Assembly: GCA_018669475.1 (NCBI GenBank)
Contig: JABHCC010000124.1
Span: forward strand, 62,001 to 126,000
Source: Bacteroidota bacterium
GTDB taxonomy: Bacteria; Bacteroidota; Bacteroidia; Bacteroidales; UBA12481
DNA length: 64,000 bases
Reading direction: 5' to 3'
Under the pieces are notes generated by a model. The model saw nothing but the letters and a program-made list of their open reading frames with translations. It did not search any database and was not told the DNA's origin. The translations under genes were made by a program, and so were the position numbers. This document shows positions 9,525-18,619 of this stretch, in pieces (the first letter of the stretch is position 1; each line of letters starts with the position of its first letter).

Positions 9525-11918
9525 TTAAAAGTCCACCGCAAAATTCACCATAGGAATCAGCGCATTCCCCGGATGATATCTGTAGGCGATCTCATTGATA
9601 TTACCATTGTACCATACTCCATTGGCATTCTTATGATTGGTGACATTCTGGATGTCGAGTGATATATTCATAGCCCACTTTGGCCGGCTGAACCGGTATG
9701 CAACACGGGTGTCAATCCTCCAGTATGCAGGCATCCTGCTTTGATTATAGGCACCTTCAACACCCACAAAATATCCGGCCTCAACCGATTTTGCTTCATC
9801 AAGTGTTGTGTATCGGTAACCGCCGTTGTATATCAATCTGGCACCCAATTGTAAGACTCTTCCCTGACCAAAATCAAATTCTTTTCCTGCGGTAAAGGCA
9901 GATACAAGCAAACTGGAATATCGGTTATGATACCATTGCTCGTTAAGCGGCTTATATTTTGCGGCAAAAAGAGATCCGGTGACCAGAAAGTAGAAGCTCT
10001 TTGCAGTCATTTTCTCAATGGCCAGATCAACCCCATAATTCAATCCTCTTCCTTCGCTCACAACTGTAAAAGCCGGAAACTCAGAATTGGTATTCATGAA
10101 GCAGTATAGGTCGTCAGGATTCGGAGAAATGGGTAGGTTATGCAGATCCTGAACATAAACCTCGGCCTGGATTTTTAACTTATCATCAGTTGAGTACTGG
10201 TAAGCCAGGATGGCGTGATTACTGTATAGCATTTTCAGGTCAGCGTTCGGCATGCTGGTTCCAATGCTACCATCCGGTAGGGAATCCTGATGCACATAAG
10301 AAAAGGCAGGAAGTGGCAGATGCTGACTGTATTTACCCAATGCCAGACTAAGCCTGTGCTTGCGATTGAACTGATACTTGGCAGATAATCTTGGATCAAT
10401 GGATGCTGTCATGTTTTGCGTCAGAGTCAGGACATGGAATCCACCAGAAAGTGTGAATTTTTCTGTCACATTATAGATTCCCTGAGCATAGGCCTGTGCC
10501 GTTTGAGTAAGACCCGAACCCTCAGTTTCAGTACCCCAAAAACGACTGGCTAATGCATCAGCTGTAATTCTCCGTGGCTGATGCATCTGGAAGAAATCAT
10601 ATGAAATTAGATTAGCAATAACACCTGCTTTGATTCTGAAAAGGGGACTAAACCTTTTGCTGAAAACATAGGTGGAGTAGAGGCGATTCTCATTGGTATG
10701 GTCTTCACGATACCTATATGGAACATCGTCATAATCAAGCGTGTCGTTATATCTGTCGATAAAACTGGTGGTGGCGGCAATTGCAAACTTTGAGAAGGTA
10801 CTGGAGTTGTGCGTTTTTGTATATATCGCACCAAAAGTTGCCGTTTTTGAGGAAAAATACTCAATCTGAGAATGCCACCATACATCATCTTTCCGATCCT
10901 CTGCAGGATAATAGGGGTTGTAAATTTCCAAAGAATTTCCAGCCAGTCCGAAAATATTCCATTTGGAGTTATTCTCAGGATTATCAAAATAGAGATTAAA
11001 TGAGAAATCATAAAACTCATTAAAAGCATTCTCACCTGCCGGATGAAATCCCATATAATTCATCACGCCAAGCATGGAATATCTGGCGTTGAAGATGAAG
11101 GAACTCCTGTCTTTCTTTATCGGCCCCTCCATGGAGTAATCAATTCCAATGAGATTTAATCTGAAGCGGTTCTCATATTTTTTTGTATTTCCGTTTTTTA
11201 AATGGATATCAAAGGCAGCTGAGATTGTGTTTCCAAATTCGGCCGGCATGCCGCCTGTATAGAAGTCAGACCTGCTCATCAGCTGGGCACTGAGTATAGA
11301 TATACCTCCACCTGAGGATCCCGGACGAGCATAATGGTTTGGAGAAGGAATATCCAGGCCTTCAAGCCTCCAGATCATTCCGAAAGAGGTGTTGCCCCTG
11401 ACAATAATGTCATTTTCAATATCCAATCGTCCCTGTTGTGTTCCGGGATAGGATTGAGCCATTTTTGACACATCATTTAAAGCAACAGGTACTCGCTCGG
11501 TTTCTTCAACTGAGAATGATCTTGCACTAACATAAGCCAATTCATTCAGTGGTTCGTTCACATCCCTGATGGCAGATATTTGAACCCCGTCAATCTCAAT
11601 CCCCTCAATCAATTCTATTGTTATAACTACTTCTTTGGCTGATGTGATAATGAAATTACCACTTGAATAAGAATCGTAGCCCACATAGGTGCACTGTATT
11701 TCAGCGCGACCCAGAGGAACTTTTTTCAAAACAAACTGTCCATTTTCATCTGTGATAGTGCCAATAACCGGATCGGTATTACTAACATAAACAGTTGCTC
11801 CAATCAAAGGTGATTTTGTGAATTTGTCAATTACAGTGCCGCGAACATTTTGTGAATTTTGGGCATGTACAGTAATCACACAAAAAATGGAAAGTAGAAG
11901 AGTAATAATTTTTTTCAT
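9525..11918 (-). CDS. TonB-dependent receptor with carboxypeptidase-regulatory N-domain
   Basis: The ATG at 11918 gives 797 residues starting with a signal peptide (MKKIITLLLSIFCVITVHAQ); a further in-frame ATG at 11942 would only add MFSANRKP. Domains in order: carboxypeptidase-regulatory-like fold (about 25-105), plug domain (VPVALNDVSKMAQSYPGTQQ, NDIIVRGNTSFGMIWRLEG), then a barrel ending in MVNFAVDF. The PNHYARPGSSGGGISILSAQ segment is typical of plugs in this Bacteroidetes group. It transports an unknown substrate across the outer membrane. It lies 79 bp downstream of the large putative glycoside hydrolase on the same strand, which could mean co-expression and a sugar-containing ligand, but no SusD-like lipoprotein is present. 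Confidence 0.88.
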   Translation of the reverse strand: MKKIITLLLSIFCVITVHAQNSQNVRGTVIDKFTKSPLIGATVYVSNTDPVIGTITDENGQFVLKKVPLGRAEIQCTYVGYDSYSSGNFIITSAKEVVITIELIEGIEIDGVQISAIRDVNEPLNELAYVSARSFSVEETERVPVALNDVSKMAQSYPGTQQGRLDIENDIIVRGNTSFGMIWRLEGLDIPSPNHYARPGSSGGGISILSAQLMSRSDFYTGGMPAEFGNTISAAFDIHLKNGNTKKYENRFRLNLIGIDYSMEGPIKKDRSSFIFNARYSMLGVMNYMGFHPAGENAFNEFYDFSFNLYFDNPENNSKWNIFGLAGNSLEIYNPYYPAEDRKDDVWWHSQIEYFSSKTATFGAIYTKTHNSSTFSKFAIAATTSFIDRYNDTLDYDDVPYRYREDHTNENRLYSTYVFSKRFSPLFRIKAGVIANLISYDFFQMHQPRRITADALASRFWGTETEGSGLTQTAQAYAQGIYNVTEKFTLSGGFHVLTLTQNMTASIDPRLSAKYQFNRKHRLSLALGKYSQHLPLPAFSYVHQDSLPDGSIGTSMPNADLKMLYSNHAILAYQYSTDDKLKIQAEVYVQDLHNLPISPNPDDLYCFMNTNSEFPAFTVVSEGRGLNYGVDLAIEKMTAKSFYFLVTGSLFAAKYKPLNEQWYHNRYSSLLVSAFTAGKEFDFGQGRVLQLGARLIYNGGYRYTTLDEAKSVEAGYFVGVEGAYNQSRMPAYWRIDTRVAYRFSRPKWAMNISLDIQNVTNHKNANGVWYNGNINEIAYRYHPGNALIPMVNFAVDF

Positions 11919-11997
11919 GGGTTTTCGATTAGCAGAAAACAATATAGCAATTAATTTGGGGTTTTTAGAACTGTCAGCCTGATCAAATATGACAGGC

Positions 11998-14952
11998 TTA
12001 TTTGATTATTATCAACCACCCTTCACGGGCCGGAACTATAATTTTATCATGAAGAGAGAAGTTTTTAATTGGCTGAAAGTCCTGAATGGCAGGTGCATAA
12101 ATTCGAACTGCCTTGGGGTCAAGTCCTAATGTATCCCAATCAATCTGCAAACTTACTTCCTCGCATTTATCAGAAAAATTACCGATGGCCAGTATAGCTG
12201 AATTGCTTTTTTTATAAAGACTTATTTTAACATTTTTGCTTATTTTCTGATCAGTGCCAAGGGCATTCACCGGACAGTCCTCCCAGAATCCAATCATAAC
12301 AGCTTTATCAATTTCAAATTCATCCCAGAATCCCCAAACTGGCCGGGGATTTGCTGAATTTCCTTCTGATGTCCAGGGCAGTCTTACCGTCATACCAAAC
12401 AGCATGCCCAACCAGCGGTTTCCTCCTCCGTGAAGCATATCCCCCATTAAACCGAAAGGAATACCAGATACTTCGACAAACCAATTATCAGGAGGCATCT
12501 TATTATATTGAAAGCTCTCGCCGAACCATAGCTTGTCAACGTAGGGAAAGAAGTCGGTATATTGAATGGCCGGACCTTTTGAAAAGCCAGTGTTTGAATG
12601 CAGGTCGATCAGACAGCCTGGTTTTTCTGCCTCCATTACTTTCCGCATTCTTTTTAGAATCCGCCTGTCGAAAGAGACATCATCCAGATATAAGCCATCG
12701 ATATCCATATTTCGTACCAGCCATCCCAGTCCTTCGATATAATAATTAAACCATCGCGATGATTGAGTTGAAGTAAGTACTGAGGCATCAGGTGATCCTG
12801 ACTCAAAATGCTGATACCACTGTGGCGTATAGTCTGTGACAAAATGCTCACGCAACCAGGGATATCCACCCCCACGACCTCCTCCGAGAATCTCATCATC
12901 CAGACTTCTCAGTGCCCAGATCTCTGTTACATGATTGCTCAACTCCCTGATTGTGTAATAAATTTTAACTTTTAAACCCACATCATGATATTGGTCAACT
13001 ATTCCCCGTAATTCATTAACAGCTATAAATGGATAGTTTATGTAGGGATTATATTGATTTGCATGATGGATATTAACGATTTTTATTCCATGCTTCATCT
13101 CAGCCTCCACTCCGGCAGGTGCACCACCGCTGTGATAATACCGGTTTGTAAACTGATCAGCCGTGCTCAGTGCTTTGACCGGGGTAGGTAGTAATGCAAA
13201 TTCAAAAACCCATTTTTCACCCGGATAGAGCTCAAGGGCTCCTGTTCCTGCTGTAGCCAGAGTTTTATTTGGAAATTTCTTCAGGGATAAATAACCTTTC
13301 CCATCATTATTCCAGGGCTCAGGAGGACCTGGCTTGTATAAATTCTGAAGGGGCCCGTGATAAGAGCTGCCTCTTATCTCACACCACAATCCTCCCCTGG
13401 CATTTCCTACCCAGAAACTATCCTCTGGCTTATTCCATTTGCTTGTGTGATCATCGGGTGTTTCACATCCGGGCAGGCTCATGCCCATCATGTAACTGGC
13501 AGTCTCCGGCAGGAAAGGAATTTCTAAACGGATATCTTTCAGTGTGATATGCTCTTTTATATTCAGACTTAATCTGTAATTCTGATGGCCATCAAACTCC
13601 AGGCTGGAATATACATTCACATCCAAAGCCTGATTATTCCAGTTATGCTTCCACTCTGCCCTGCCAGAATTTTCTTTTGTAAGCTCTCCTCCCGGATGGG
13701 TAAATGAGAAAATTTTATCTCCGGAGTCAAAAATAAAAGAGACGGGATTTGCCAGAATATTTGTCTGAGTTGCAATCATGGCCGGTAAACCGGATGGAGC
13801 AAATTCAATCTTCGTCCCGGATGTATTCCAGGTATTCTTGGTGGATTTACTGATTCTGGAATAAGGCTTTACAGGCTCGTCATCCAATCCAGCAGTTGAA
13901 TTTAACCATCGTAGGCGGGAATGACGCCAGGTTTCAGCATCACCGCGATCGGATATTATCTCATTATTGATCTCAATATGACAGGCTACAGTTTGATCTT
14001 CAAAACCCCTGGCCTTAATAATGATTTCGCTCGAATATGTTCCCGCTTCTGTGTTTTCAGGGATGTCTACCCCAATCCACAGGGCCTGGACACCACCTTG
14101 CTTAAGGCTCAGGTGTTTGGTAAACGGAGTGCCATAAGGATCTACCCCTGCTGTATTAAAGCAGGTGAAATGCAAGTTGTCAATAATACTTCCCTCTCCG
14201 GCCTGGGAGGAGTCTTGTTGAAACTCTACCGAAAGATTCTCAACATCGCTACGAGCCGCAAATACTCCAATCTGAAAAACATAATATTCGTTTCGCATTG
14301 CTTTGCCATGAAAGCTGTTCGAAGGACCTGTCTGAATCCATTTATGAGGGATGTCATCCTTCATCCGGATAGGAAATTTACGATCCTCAGGAAACAGCAA
14401 ATAAGGCTCTTTGTAATTTTCCAACAAAGAATCTTTCTCAGATTCCAAAGCTATCACCTCCATTGGGTAAAAACTATCAAACAATGTGCGAGCCTGAATA
14501 GAAAGAACCTTAGCCTTCACTCCTGAGCCTTGTTCCTTAAGTCCCATATCGTGAGTTTTGGGTTTTAGGTATCCATAATGATAAAAACCCCATCCTTCCT
14601 GAACGACATAGGGCAGGTAGTAGAAATAGTATTGTCCGGCTTTGTCAACAGGCCCGAATGACAGTTGACATATTTCTTTATTTACTGTGATACGATGGAT
14701 GTTTTTTACTGTATCACCTGTGGCTGCTTCGATAATGATAAATTCTCTGATCTCAGGATTGGGGTCATGACGCCTCCAGTTAATTTCCAGATCTACCCAT
14801 TCAGCATCCCGACCGACTTCCAGAACGGCTCGATGGTTTCCAAATGATTCCTTCCAGGGTTTTTCAGGAACTGTATAGCTGTGAATGGTTTGGGCTGTCG
14901 AAAGGGCAGGGGTAAAGAAGAGGAGGATTAAAAAGAATCGAAGGTAGTTCAT
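11998..14952 (-). CDS. Secreted putative glycoside hydrolase (GH123/DUF6067-like), 984 aa
   Basis: I place the start at the ATG at 14952, followed by a signal peptide (MNYLRFFLILLFFTPALSTAQ). The first ~350 residues look like beta-sandwich domains (LSLKQGGVQALWIGVDIPEN, AGTYSSEIIIKARG). The middle part has the AEWKHNW and RNEYYVFQIG segments seen in Bacteroidetes proteins annotated as glycoside hydrolase domain-containing. The last third reads like a TIM barrel, with GLYLDDVSFDRR, LIDLHSN and KLWFGESF as candidate active-site strands with acidic residues. The overall design resembles the GH123/DUF6067 group, but I cannot assign a substrate. It is upstream of a TonB receptor on the same strand. 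Confidence is high that it is a real exported protein and moderate for hydrolase function. Confidence 0.65.
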   Translation of the reverse strand: MNYLRFFLILLFFTPALSTAQTIHSYTVPEKPWKESFGNHRAVLEVGRDAEWVDLEINWRRHDPNPEIREFIIIEAATGDTVKNIHRITVNKEICQLSFGPVDKAGQYYFYYLPYVVQEGWGFYHYGYLKPKTHDMGLKEQGSGVKAKVLSIQARTLFDSFYPMEVIALESEKDSLLENYKEPYLLFPEDRKFPIRMKDDIPHKWIQTGPSNSFHGKAMRNEYYVFQIGVFAARSDVENLSVEFQQDSSQAGEGSIIDNLHFTCFNTAGVDPYGTPFTKHLSLKQGGVQALWIGVDIPENTEAGTYSSEIIIKARGFEDQTVACHIEINNEIISDRGDAETWRHSRLRWLNSTAGLDDEPVKPYSRISKSTKNTWNTSGTKIEFAPSGLPAMIATQTNILANPVSFIFDSGDKIFSFTHPGGELTKENSGRAEWKHNWNNQALDVNVYSSLEFDGHQNYRLSLNIKEHITLKDIRLEIPFLPETASYMMGMSLPGCETPDDHTSKWNKPEDSFWVGNARGGLWCEIRGSSYHGPLQNLYKPGPPEPWNNDGKGYLSLKKFPNKTLATAGTGALELYPGEKWVFEFALLPTPVKALSTADQFTNRYYHSGGAPAGVEAEMKHGIKIVNIHHANQYNPYINYPFIAVNELRGIVDQYHDVGLKVKIYYTIRELSNHVTEIWALRSLDDEILGGGRGGGYPWLREHFVTDYTPQWYQHFESGSPDASVLTSTQSSRWFNYYIEGLGWLVRNMDIDGLYLDDVSFDRRILKRMRKVMEAEKPGCLIDLHSNTGFSKGPAIQYTDFFPYVDKLWFGESFQYNKMPPDNWFVEVSGIPFGLMGDMLHGGGNRWLGMLFGMTVRLPWTSEGNSANPRPVWGFWDEFEIDKAVMIGFWEDCPVNALGTDQKISKNVKISLYKKSNSAILAIGNFSDKCEEVSLQIDWDTLGLDPKAVRIYAPAIQDFQPIKNFSLHDKIIVPAREGWLIIIK

Positions 14953-14999
14953 TGGAATAGGCTTGAGTAACAAATCAATCTCTAAGATAACAAAAAGAG

Positions 15000-15024
15000 C
15001 GACTGGGTAATTATTACCCGGTCG
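15000..15024. repeat. Hairpin repeat upstream of the putative hydrolase
   Basis: The centre is GGGTAAT, T, ATTACCC, extended by CGACT/GGTCG arms, so up to 12 bp can pair. On the minus strand it is followed by CTCTTTTTG and then a TATCTTAG box at 14989-14982. It may be a REP-like element or a leftover terminator; no minus-strand gene lies upstream of it. Confidence 0.5.
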
Positions 15025-15606
15025 TCTACCCAAAACCTAAACCTAATCCTAAAATGAGAAACTCTAAACTTACACCAGATTGGTGCTAACCCTGTCTTAC
15101 ATGAAATATTACTAAACTTTACTTGCTTGCTGTTTTTATTCTTGTTTTTACGCTTGATTTATTCACACATTGAAATTACAACATTAAGCTCTAAAATAAC
15201 GATTCTCTTTGATGAACTATCGAAAATACCTGACGAATCGACGGTGAAAGTCTAACTGTGATAGTATTTTAGGGGATTCTGACCTTTAATTCTCCAGGGT
15301 TTTGTGTTGGGACTTCGTGTATAATGTTTACTTAAACTATTAACCTTAGTAATACCAGCAAAATAAATATCAGAGATTGAAAAACGATTATTACTGGTCT
15401 GTTAATCGAATTGTTTTGAGTTTTAATGTTCATCCCGGGCCTCCCTTTTCCTTTAATTAGTTCAACAGTTCTTATCTTTCTCACATCTAAAAAAGTATCT
15501 TTAGCTAAAATTAACTAGAACAATAAAGATATGGATTTGTATGATGAAAGACTGCTTCTCTTTGACGAACGACTATAATTATTTGATCAACTGAATATGT
15601 AGAACA
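15025..15606. other. Intergenic region with two -7-like boxes and a 15-codon ORF
   Basis: No convincing gene is present. Two Bacteroidetes-like -7 boxes point toward the kinase gene: TATCTTTC at 15473-15480 and TATCTTTA at 15496-15503. A 15-codon ORF at 15531-15578 (MDLYDERLLLFDERL) repeats the string DERL and may be a chance frame. The rest shows no repeats or RNA gene that I recognise. Confidence 0.4.
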
Positions 15607-16137
15607 ATGTGTGCGAATGGAATTATTATCGGAATCGGTGGTTTGTCCCGCTCTGGGAAAAGTTTTCTGGCTGATCAGTTAGCCGCAAAGCTGCAAGCCG
15701 AAGGAAAATCTGTAAATATTTTGTCACAGGATGATTTTGTTTTTCCAGAGGAGGAAATTCCATTAATAAGGAGTCATATTGACTGGGAAAGTCCTGATTC
15801 AATAGATTTTCAGGGATTTAAGGATGTTATAAGGCAGTCTGCCCAAAAACATGATTTTACTTTTGCTGAGGGTTTGTTGTCTTTTTGGGACTCCTCACTG
15901 TCAAATGATTATGATTATTGCTTCTTCATTGAATTATCACAAGAGGAATATATCAGGCGAAAAAATATGGATTTGCGTTGGGGTAAGGAACCAGATTGGT
16001 ATGTTGAACATATTTGGAATTCATTTCAGAAATATGGTCAGATTCCACAGGGAATGAAAATGGATATGATTCTCAATGGGGATAATGATTTTGATATTGC
16101 AGGCATTTACAAAAAAATTATACGGGCCGATTCGTGA
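15607..16137 (+). CDS. Uridine-kinase-like P-loop kinase
   Basis: This 176-residue protein has an N-terminal P-loop (IGIGGLSRSGKS, with Walker Lys and Ser at about residues 16-17), a substrate-side Asp in LSQDDFVFPE, a DFTFAEGLLSF strand and a lid-like basic segment (EEYIRRKNMDLRWG). This order matches the uridine/pantothenate/nicotinamide-riboside kinase superfamily in a short form. The phosphate acceptor cannot be told. Its last codons (Arg-Ala-Asp-Ser-stop) are formed by the first copy of the 22-bp palindrome at 16124-16145. It is convergent with the class V PLP enzyme. Confidence 0.7.
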   Translation: MCANGIIIGIGGLSRSGKSFLADQLAAKLQAEGKSVNILSQDDFVFPEEEIPLIRSHIDWESPDSIDFQGFKDVIRQSAQKHDFTFAEGLLSFWDSSLSNDYDYCFFIELSQEEYIRRKNMDLRWGKEPDWYVEHIWNSFQKYGQIPQGMKMDMILNGDNDFDIAGIYKKIIRADS

Positions 16138-16145
16138 ATCGGCCC
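16124..16145. repeat. 22-bp palindrome, copy 1 (forms stop codon of kinase gene)
   Basis: The left arm is GGGCCGATTC and the right arm its reverse complement, with GT in the centre. It overlaps the last codons of the plus-strand kinase gene and could also end transcription. Confidence 0.9.
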
Positions 16146-16169
16146 CTCACGATTTACCGTTTTGGATGT

Positions 16170-16191
16170 GGGCCGATTCATGAATCGGCCC
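16170..16191. repeat. 22-bp palindrome, copy 2 (forms stop codon of PLP enzyme gene)
   Basis: It has the same arms as the copy at 16124 with AT in the centre, 24 bp away. On the minus strand it supplies Gly-Ala-Asp-Ser-stop of the PLP enzyme gene. Confidence 0.9.
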
Positions 16192-17386
16192 CTAATACTT
16201 TATCCAAAACTTTGATTAATTGTTGGGTTTCTTCCATTGTGTTGTAATGTACCATTGATATTCGAATCACTCCGTTTTGTTGTCGTAGCTTTAAATCGTC
16301 GATTAATCGGGCGGCGTAAAAATCTCCAAAACGGATTGCAATTTTATGCTTATCGGTTTTCAGTACTATTGATTCACTGTCAATATCACCTGCAACAAAT
16401 GATATGGTGGGAACACGAATAGCTTTATCAAAGCTTTTTGGTCCGATAATGCGGACTGACTTTTTGGTTTCCAGAAAAGAAATTAATTCTTTGCACAGCT
16501 TCTCCTCATGATCAGCTATGAGCTCAAATATATTTTGAGTATTATGATGAACAGCCAGATTATTGAAGTAATCTACAATTCCTGTTACCCCCCATGCGAG
16601 TTCGTAATTAACATTACCAGGCTGGAATTTATAGGCTGTTTCATTCTGACCAATGAAATAGTGGTTGTTGCCAGGCAGTTCAAGTAAATGCTGTTTTTTA
16701 CCATACATCATTGCATAATGCGGACCGTATGTTTTGTAAAAACTGTACACATAAAAGTCAACATCCCAGTCTTGCACATCAATTGGTCGGTGAGGTGCAT
16801 AGGCCACAGCATCAACACAAACCCAAGCCCCGTATTCATGTGCTAATTGTGTAATCTCTTTAACCGGATTAATTCTGCCGAGGATATTTGATGTATGAGT
16901 GAAGGCAACAAGCCTGGTTTTATCCGAGAGGAGTTTCTTCAAGTCATCAAGTTCCAATTCGAATGATCCGGGATTGATTTTCCAGGTCTTGATAACAAAG
17001 CCCAGGTTCTCAAGTTCACGCCATGCTCCGATATTAGCTTCATGGTCGCAATTGGTCACAATGATTTCACCACCGGCGGGAAAGTATTTGCCAATATTCA
17101 TTGCAAGAATTCTAATCAGCATGCTGGTGGATGAACCCATTACTATTTCGCCAGAATCAGCGGCATTAATGTACTTAGCCATAATATGCTGATTATCAAT
17201 CATTCTTTGTGTAGCCAGGTGAGAAGTGTGATATGTGGCACCCAGCTGAACATTTGAGCTTGTGATAAATTCATTGATTCGATGAATTGCTGCCTGGGTC
17301 ATTTGAGAACCACCGGCATTATCCATTAAAATCCAATCACTTTGGAGTCCGGGGAATTGCTTACGGATGTACGATAGATCGAGCAT
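16178..17386 (-). CDS. Class V aminotransferase / cysteine-desulfurase-like PLP enzyme
   Basis: The ATG at 17386 gives 402 residues starting MLDLSYIRKQFPGL, the usual start of this family; a longer frame to 17446 looks non-native. Conserved parts are MDNAGGSQM (substrate-binding start), TNCDHEANIGAWRELE, the PLP-ring Asp in VCVDAVAYAPHRP and the Schiff-base Lys in SFYKTYGPHYAMMYG. The C-terminal small domain ends in RISMVHYNTMEE. No Cys is seen in the loop where SufS/IscS carry their sulfur-relay cysteine, and YKTYGPHY matches the branch often annotated as cysteine desulfurase-like SAM-dependent or VC1184 family. The true substrate is open. Its C-terminus (ADS) is made by palindrome copy 2. 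Confidence 0.85.
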   Translation of the reverse strand: MLDLSYIRKQFPGLQSDWILMDNAGGSQMTQAAIHRINEFITSSNVQLGATYHTSHLATQRMIDNQHIMAKYINAADSGEIVMGSSTSMLIRILAMNIGKYFPAGGEIIVTNCDHEANIGAWRELENLGFVIKTWKINPGSFELELDDLKKLLSDKTRLVAFTHTSNILGRINPVKEITQLAHEYGAWVCVDAVAYAPHRPIDVQDWDVDFYVYSFYKTYGPHYAMMYGKKQHLLELPGNNHYFIGQNETAYKFQPGNVNYELAWGVTGIVDYFNNLAVHHNTQNIFELIADHEEKLCKELISFLETKKSVRIIGPKSFDKAIRVPTISFVAGDIDSESIVLKTDKHKIAIRFGDFYAARLIDDLKLRQQNGVIRISMVHYNTMEETQQLIKVLDKVLGADS

Positions 17387-17467
17387 AATTTGTAATTTTG
17401 GTAAAGCATCGTGGCAGAGGCCGCTTTGTAAACCGGTATTTGCCACAAAAACGCAATTCTCGAAATT

Positions 17468-18619
17468 ATGAAAAAAACTGTAAGCTTCCTGATTCTTTTT
17501 GTTTTTGTATGCACCCTTATTTCACCTGCCCAACGAGTACGGGATTTCGGCATTCAGCCCGGCATAATGGAACCTGGTCAATTGAATGCTATTACTGATG
17601 TGCCTGGTGTATTGGTCGGACAGGTGACTATATATCATCCGGGAGAGATTTGCACAGGAGTGACGGTTATTCTGCCACATGATGGAAATGTTTTTCAGCA
17701 TAAAGTGCCGGCAGCTGTGTATGTTGGAAACGGATTTGGCAAGCTCATGGGTAGCACCCAGATTGAAGAACTGGGCTATCTTGAGAGTCCGGTGGTGCTG
17801 ACTAATACCCTCAACGTACCAAAGGTTGCAGATGCAGTTCTCGACTATATTCTGGCTTTGCCCGGAAATGAAAGGATCCGATCTGCCAATCCTGTTGTGG
17901 GTGAAACCAATGATGGATACCTGAACGATATAAGGGGACGACATGTGCAGTCAGAACATGTTATTGAAGCTATTGATTTAGCAAAAAGCGGCCCTGTATC
18001 CGAGGGATGTGTTGGAGCAGGTACGGGTACTATATGTTTTGCCTATAAGGGTGGTATAGGAACTTCTTCCCGGCTTATGTCTGGTGGATTGAGTGACTAT
18101 ACCGTAGGAGTTTTAGTGCAGACTAATTTTGGTGGTGATCTGAAAGTAGATGGATATCCGGTAGGTGAGTATTTCAGGAATCAGAAAAAGGAATCTCACT
18201 ACGATCCTTCTCCTGATGGCTCCTGTATGATTGTTGTAGCAACAGATGCACCATTGGATGCAAGAAACCTGAAACGATTAGCAAAAAGAGCAATCTTAGG
18301 ATTAGCCCGAACCGGAGGAATTGCAAGTAATGGTAGTGGTGATTATGTTATTGCCTTCAGTACAGCACCTGAAATGAGAGAACATTACGGATCAGGAACA
18401 GTGACAACAGGGGGAAAGACAATTAGTAATGACCGCATTACGGGCTTGTTTCAGGGGGTAATTGAAGCTACGGAGGAAGCGATTCTGAATTCCCTTTTTA
18501 TGGCAACAGAAGTAGAGGGATATAAGGGCCACAAAGTGCCCCTTCTACCTAAGCAAAAAGTTATAGAATTACTAGAAAGTAGTTCAAGCATTATAAATAA
18601 CAGGGGGGCTGAAAAATGA
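17468..18619 (+). CDS. Secreted P1-family (S58, DmpA-like) peptidase
   Basis: This 383-residue protein starts with a signal peptide (MKKTVSFLILFVFVCTLISPAQ). It shows the S58 landmarks: NAITDVPGVLVGQVT, TGVTVILPH, NGFGKLMGSTQIEELG, GGIGTSSR and the autoprocessing/nucleophile region ASNGSGDYVIAFST. DmpA-type enzymes cleave themselves into two chains and act as aminopeptidases, often on D-amino acid amides or beta-peptides. The gene is divergent from the PLP enzyme, with about 80 bp between starts, and its TGA overlaps the racemase-family ATG by 4 bp. That coupling suggests a shared role, perhaps release and racemisation of D-residues (inference). Confidence 0.9.
   Translation: MKKTVSFLILFVFVCTLISPAQRVRDFGIQPGIMEPGQLNAITDVPGVLVGQVTIYHPGEICTGVTVILPHDGNVFQHKVPAAVYVGNGFGKLMGSTQIEELGYLESPVVLTNTLNVPKVADAVLDYILALPGNERIRSANPVVGETNDGYLNDIRGRHVQSEHVIEAIDLAKSGPVSEGCVGAGTGTICFAYKGGIGTSSRLMSGGLSDYTVGVLVQTNFGGDLKVDGYPVGEYFRNQKKESHYDPSPDGSCMIVVATDAPLDARNLKRLAKRAILGLARTGGIASNGSGDYVIAFSTAPEMREHYGSGTVTTGGKTISNDRITGLFQGVIEATEEAILNSLFMATEVEGYKGHKVPLLPKQKVIELLESSSSIINNRGAEK

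Noticed and set aside
9444-9662. 72-codon plus-strand frame over the 21-bp repeats
   Set aside because: It is the complement of the end of the TonB receptor gene plus the repeat; no RBS and no family match.
13921-14526. 201-codon plus-strand frame inside the putative hydrolase
   Set aside because: It is antisense to a continuous 984-codon gene with a signal peptide; no family resemblance.
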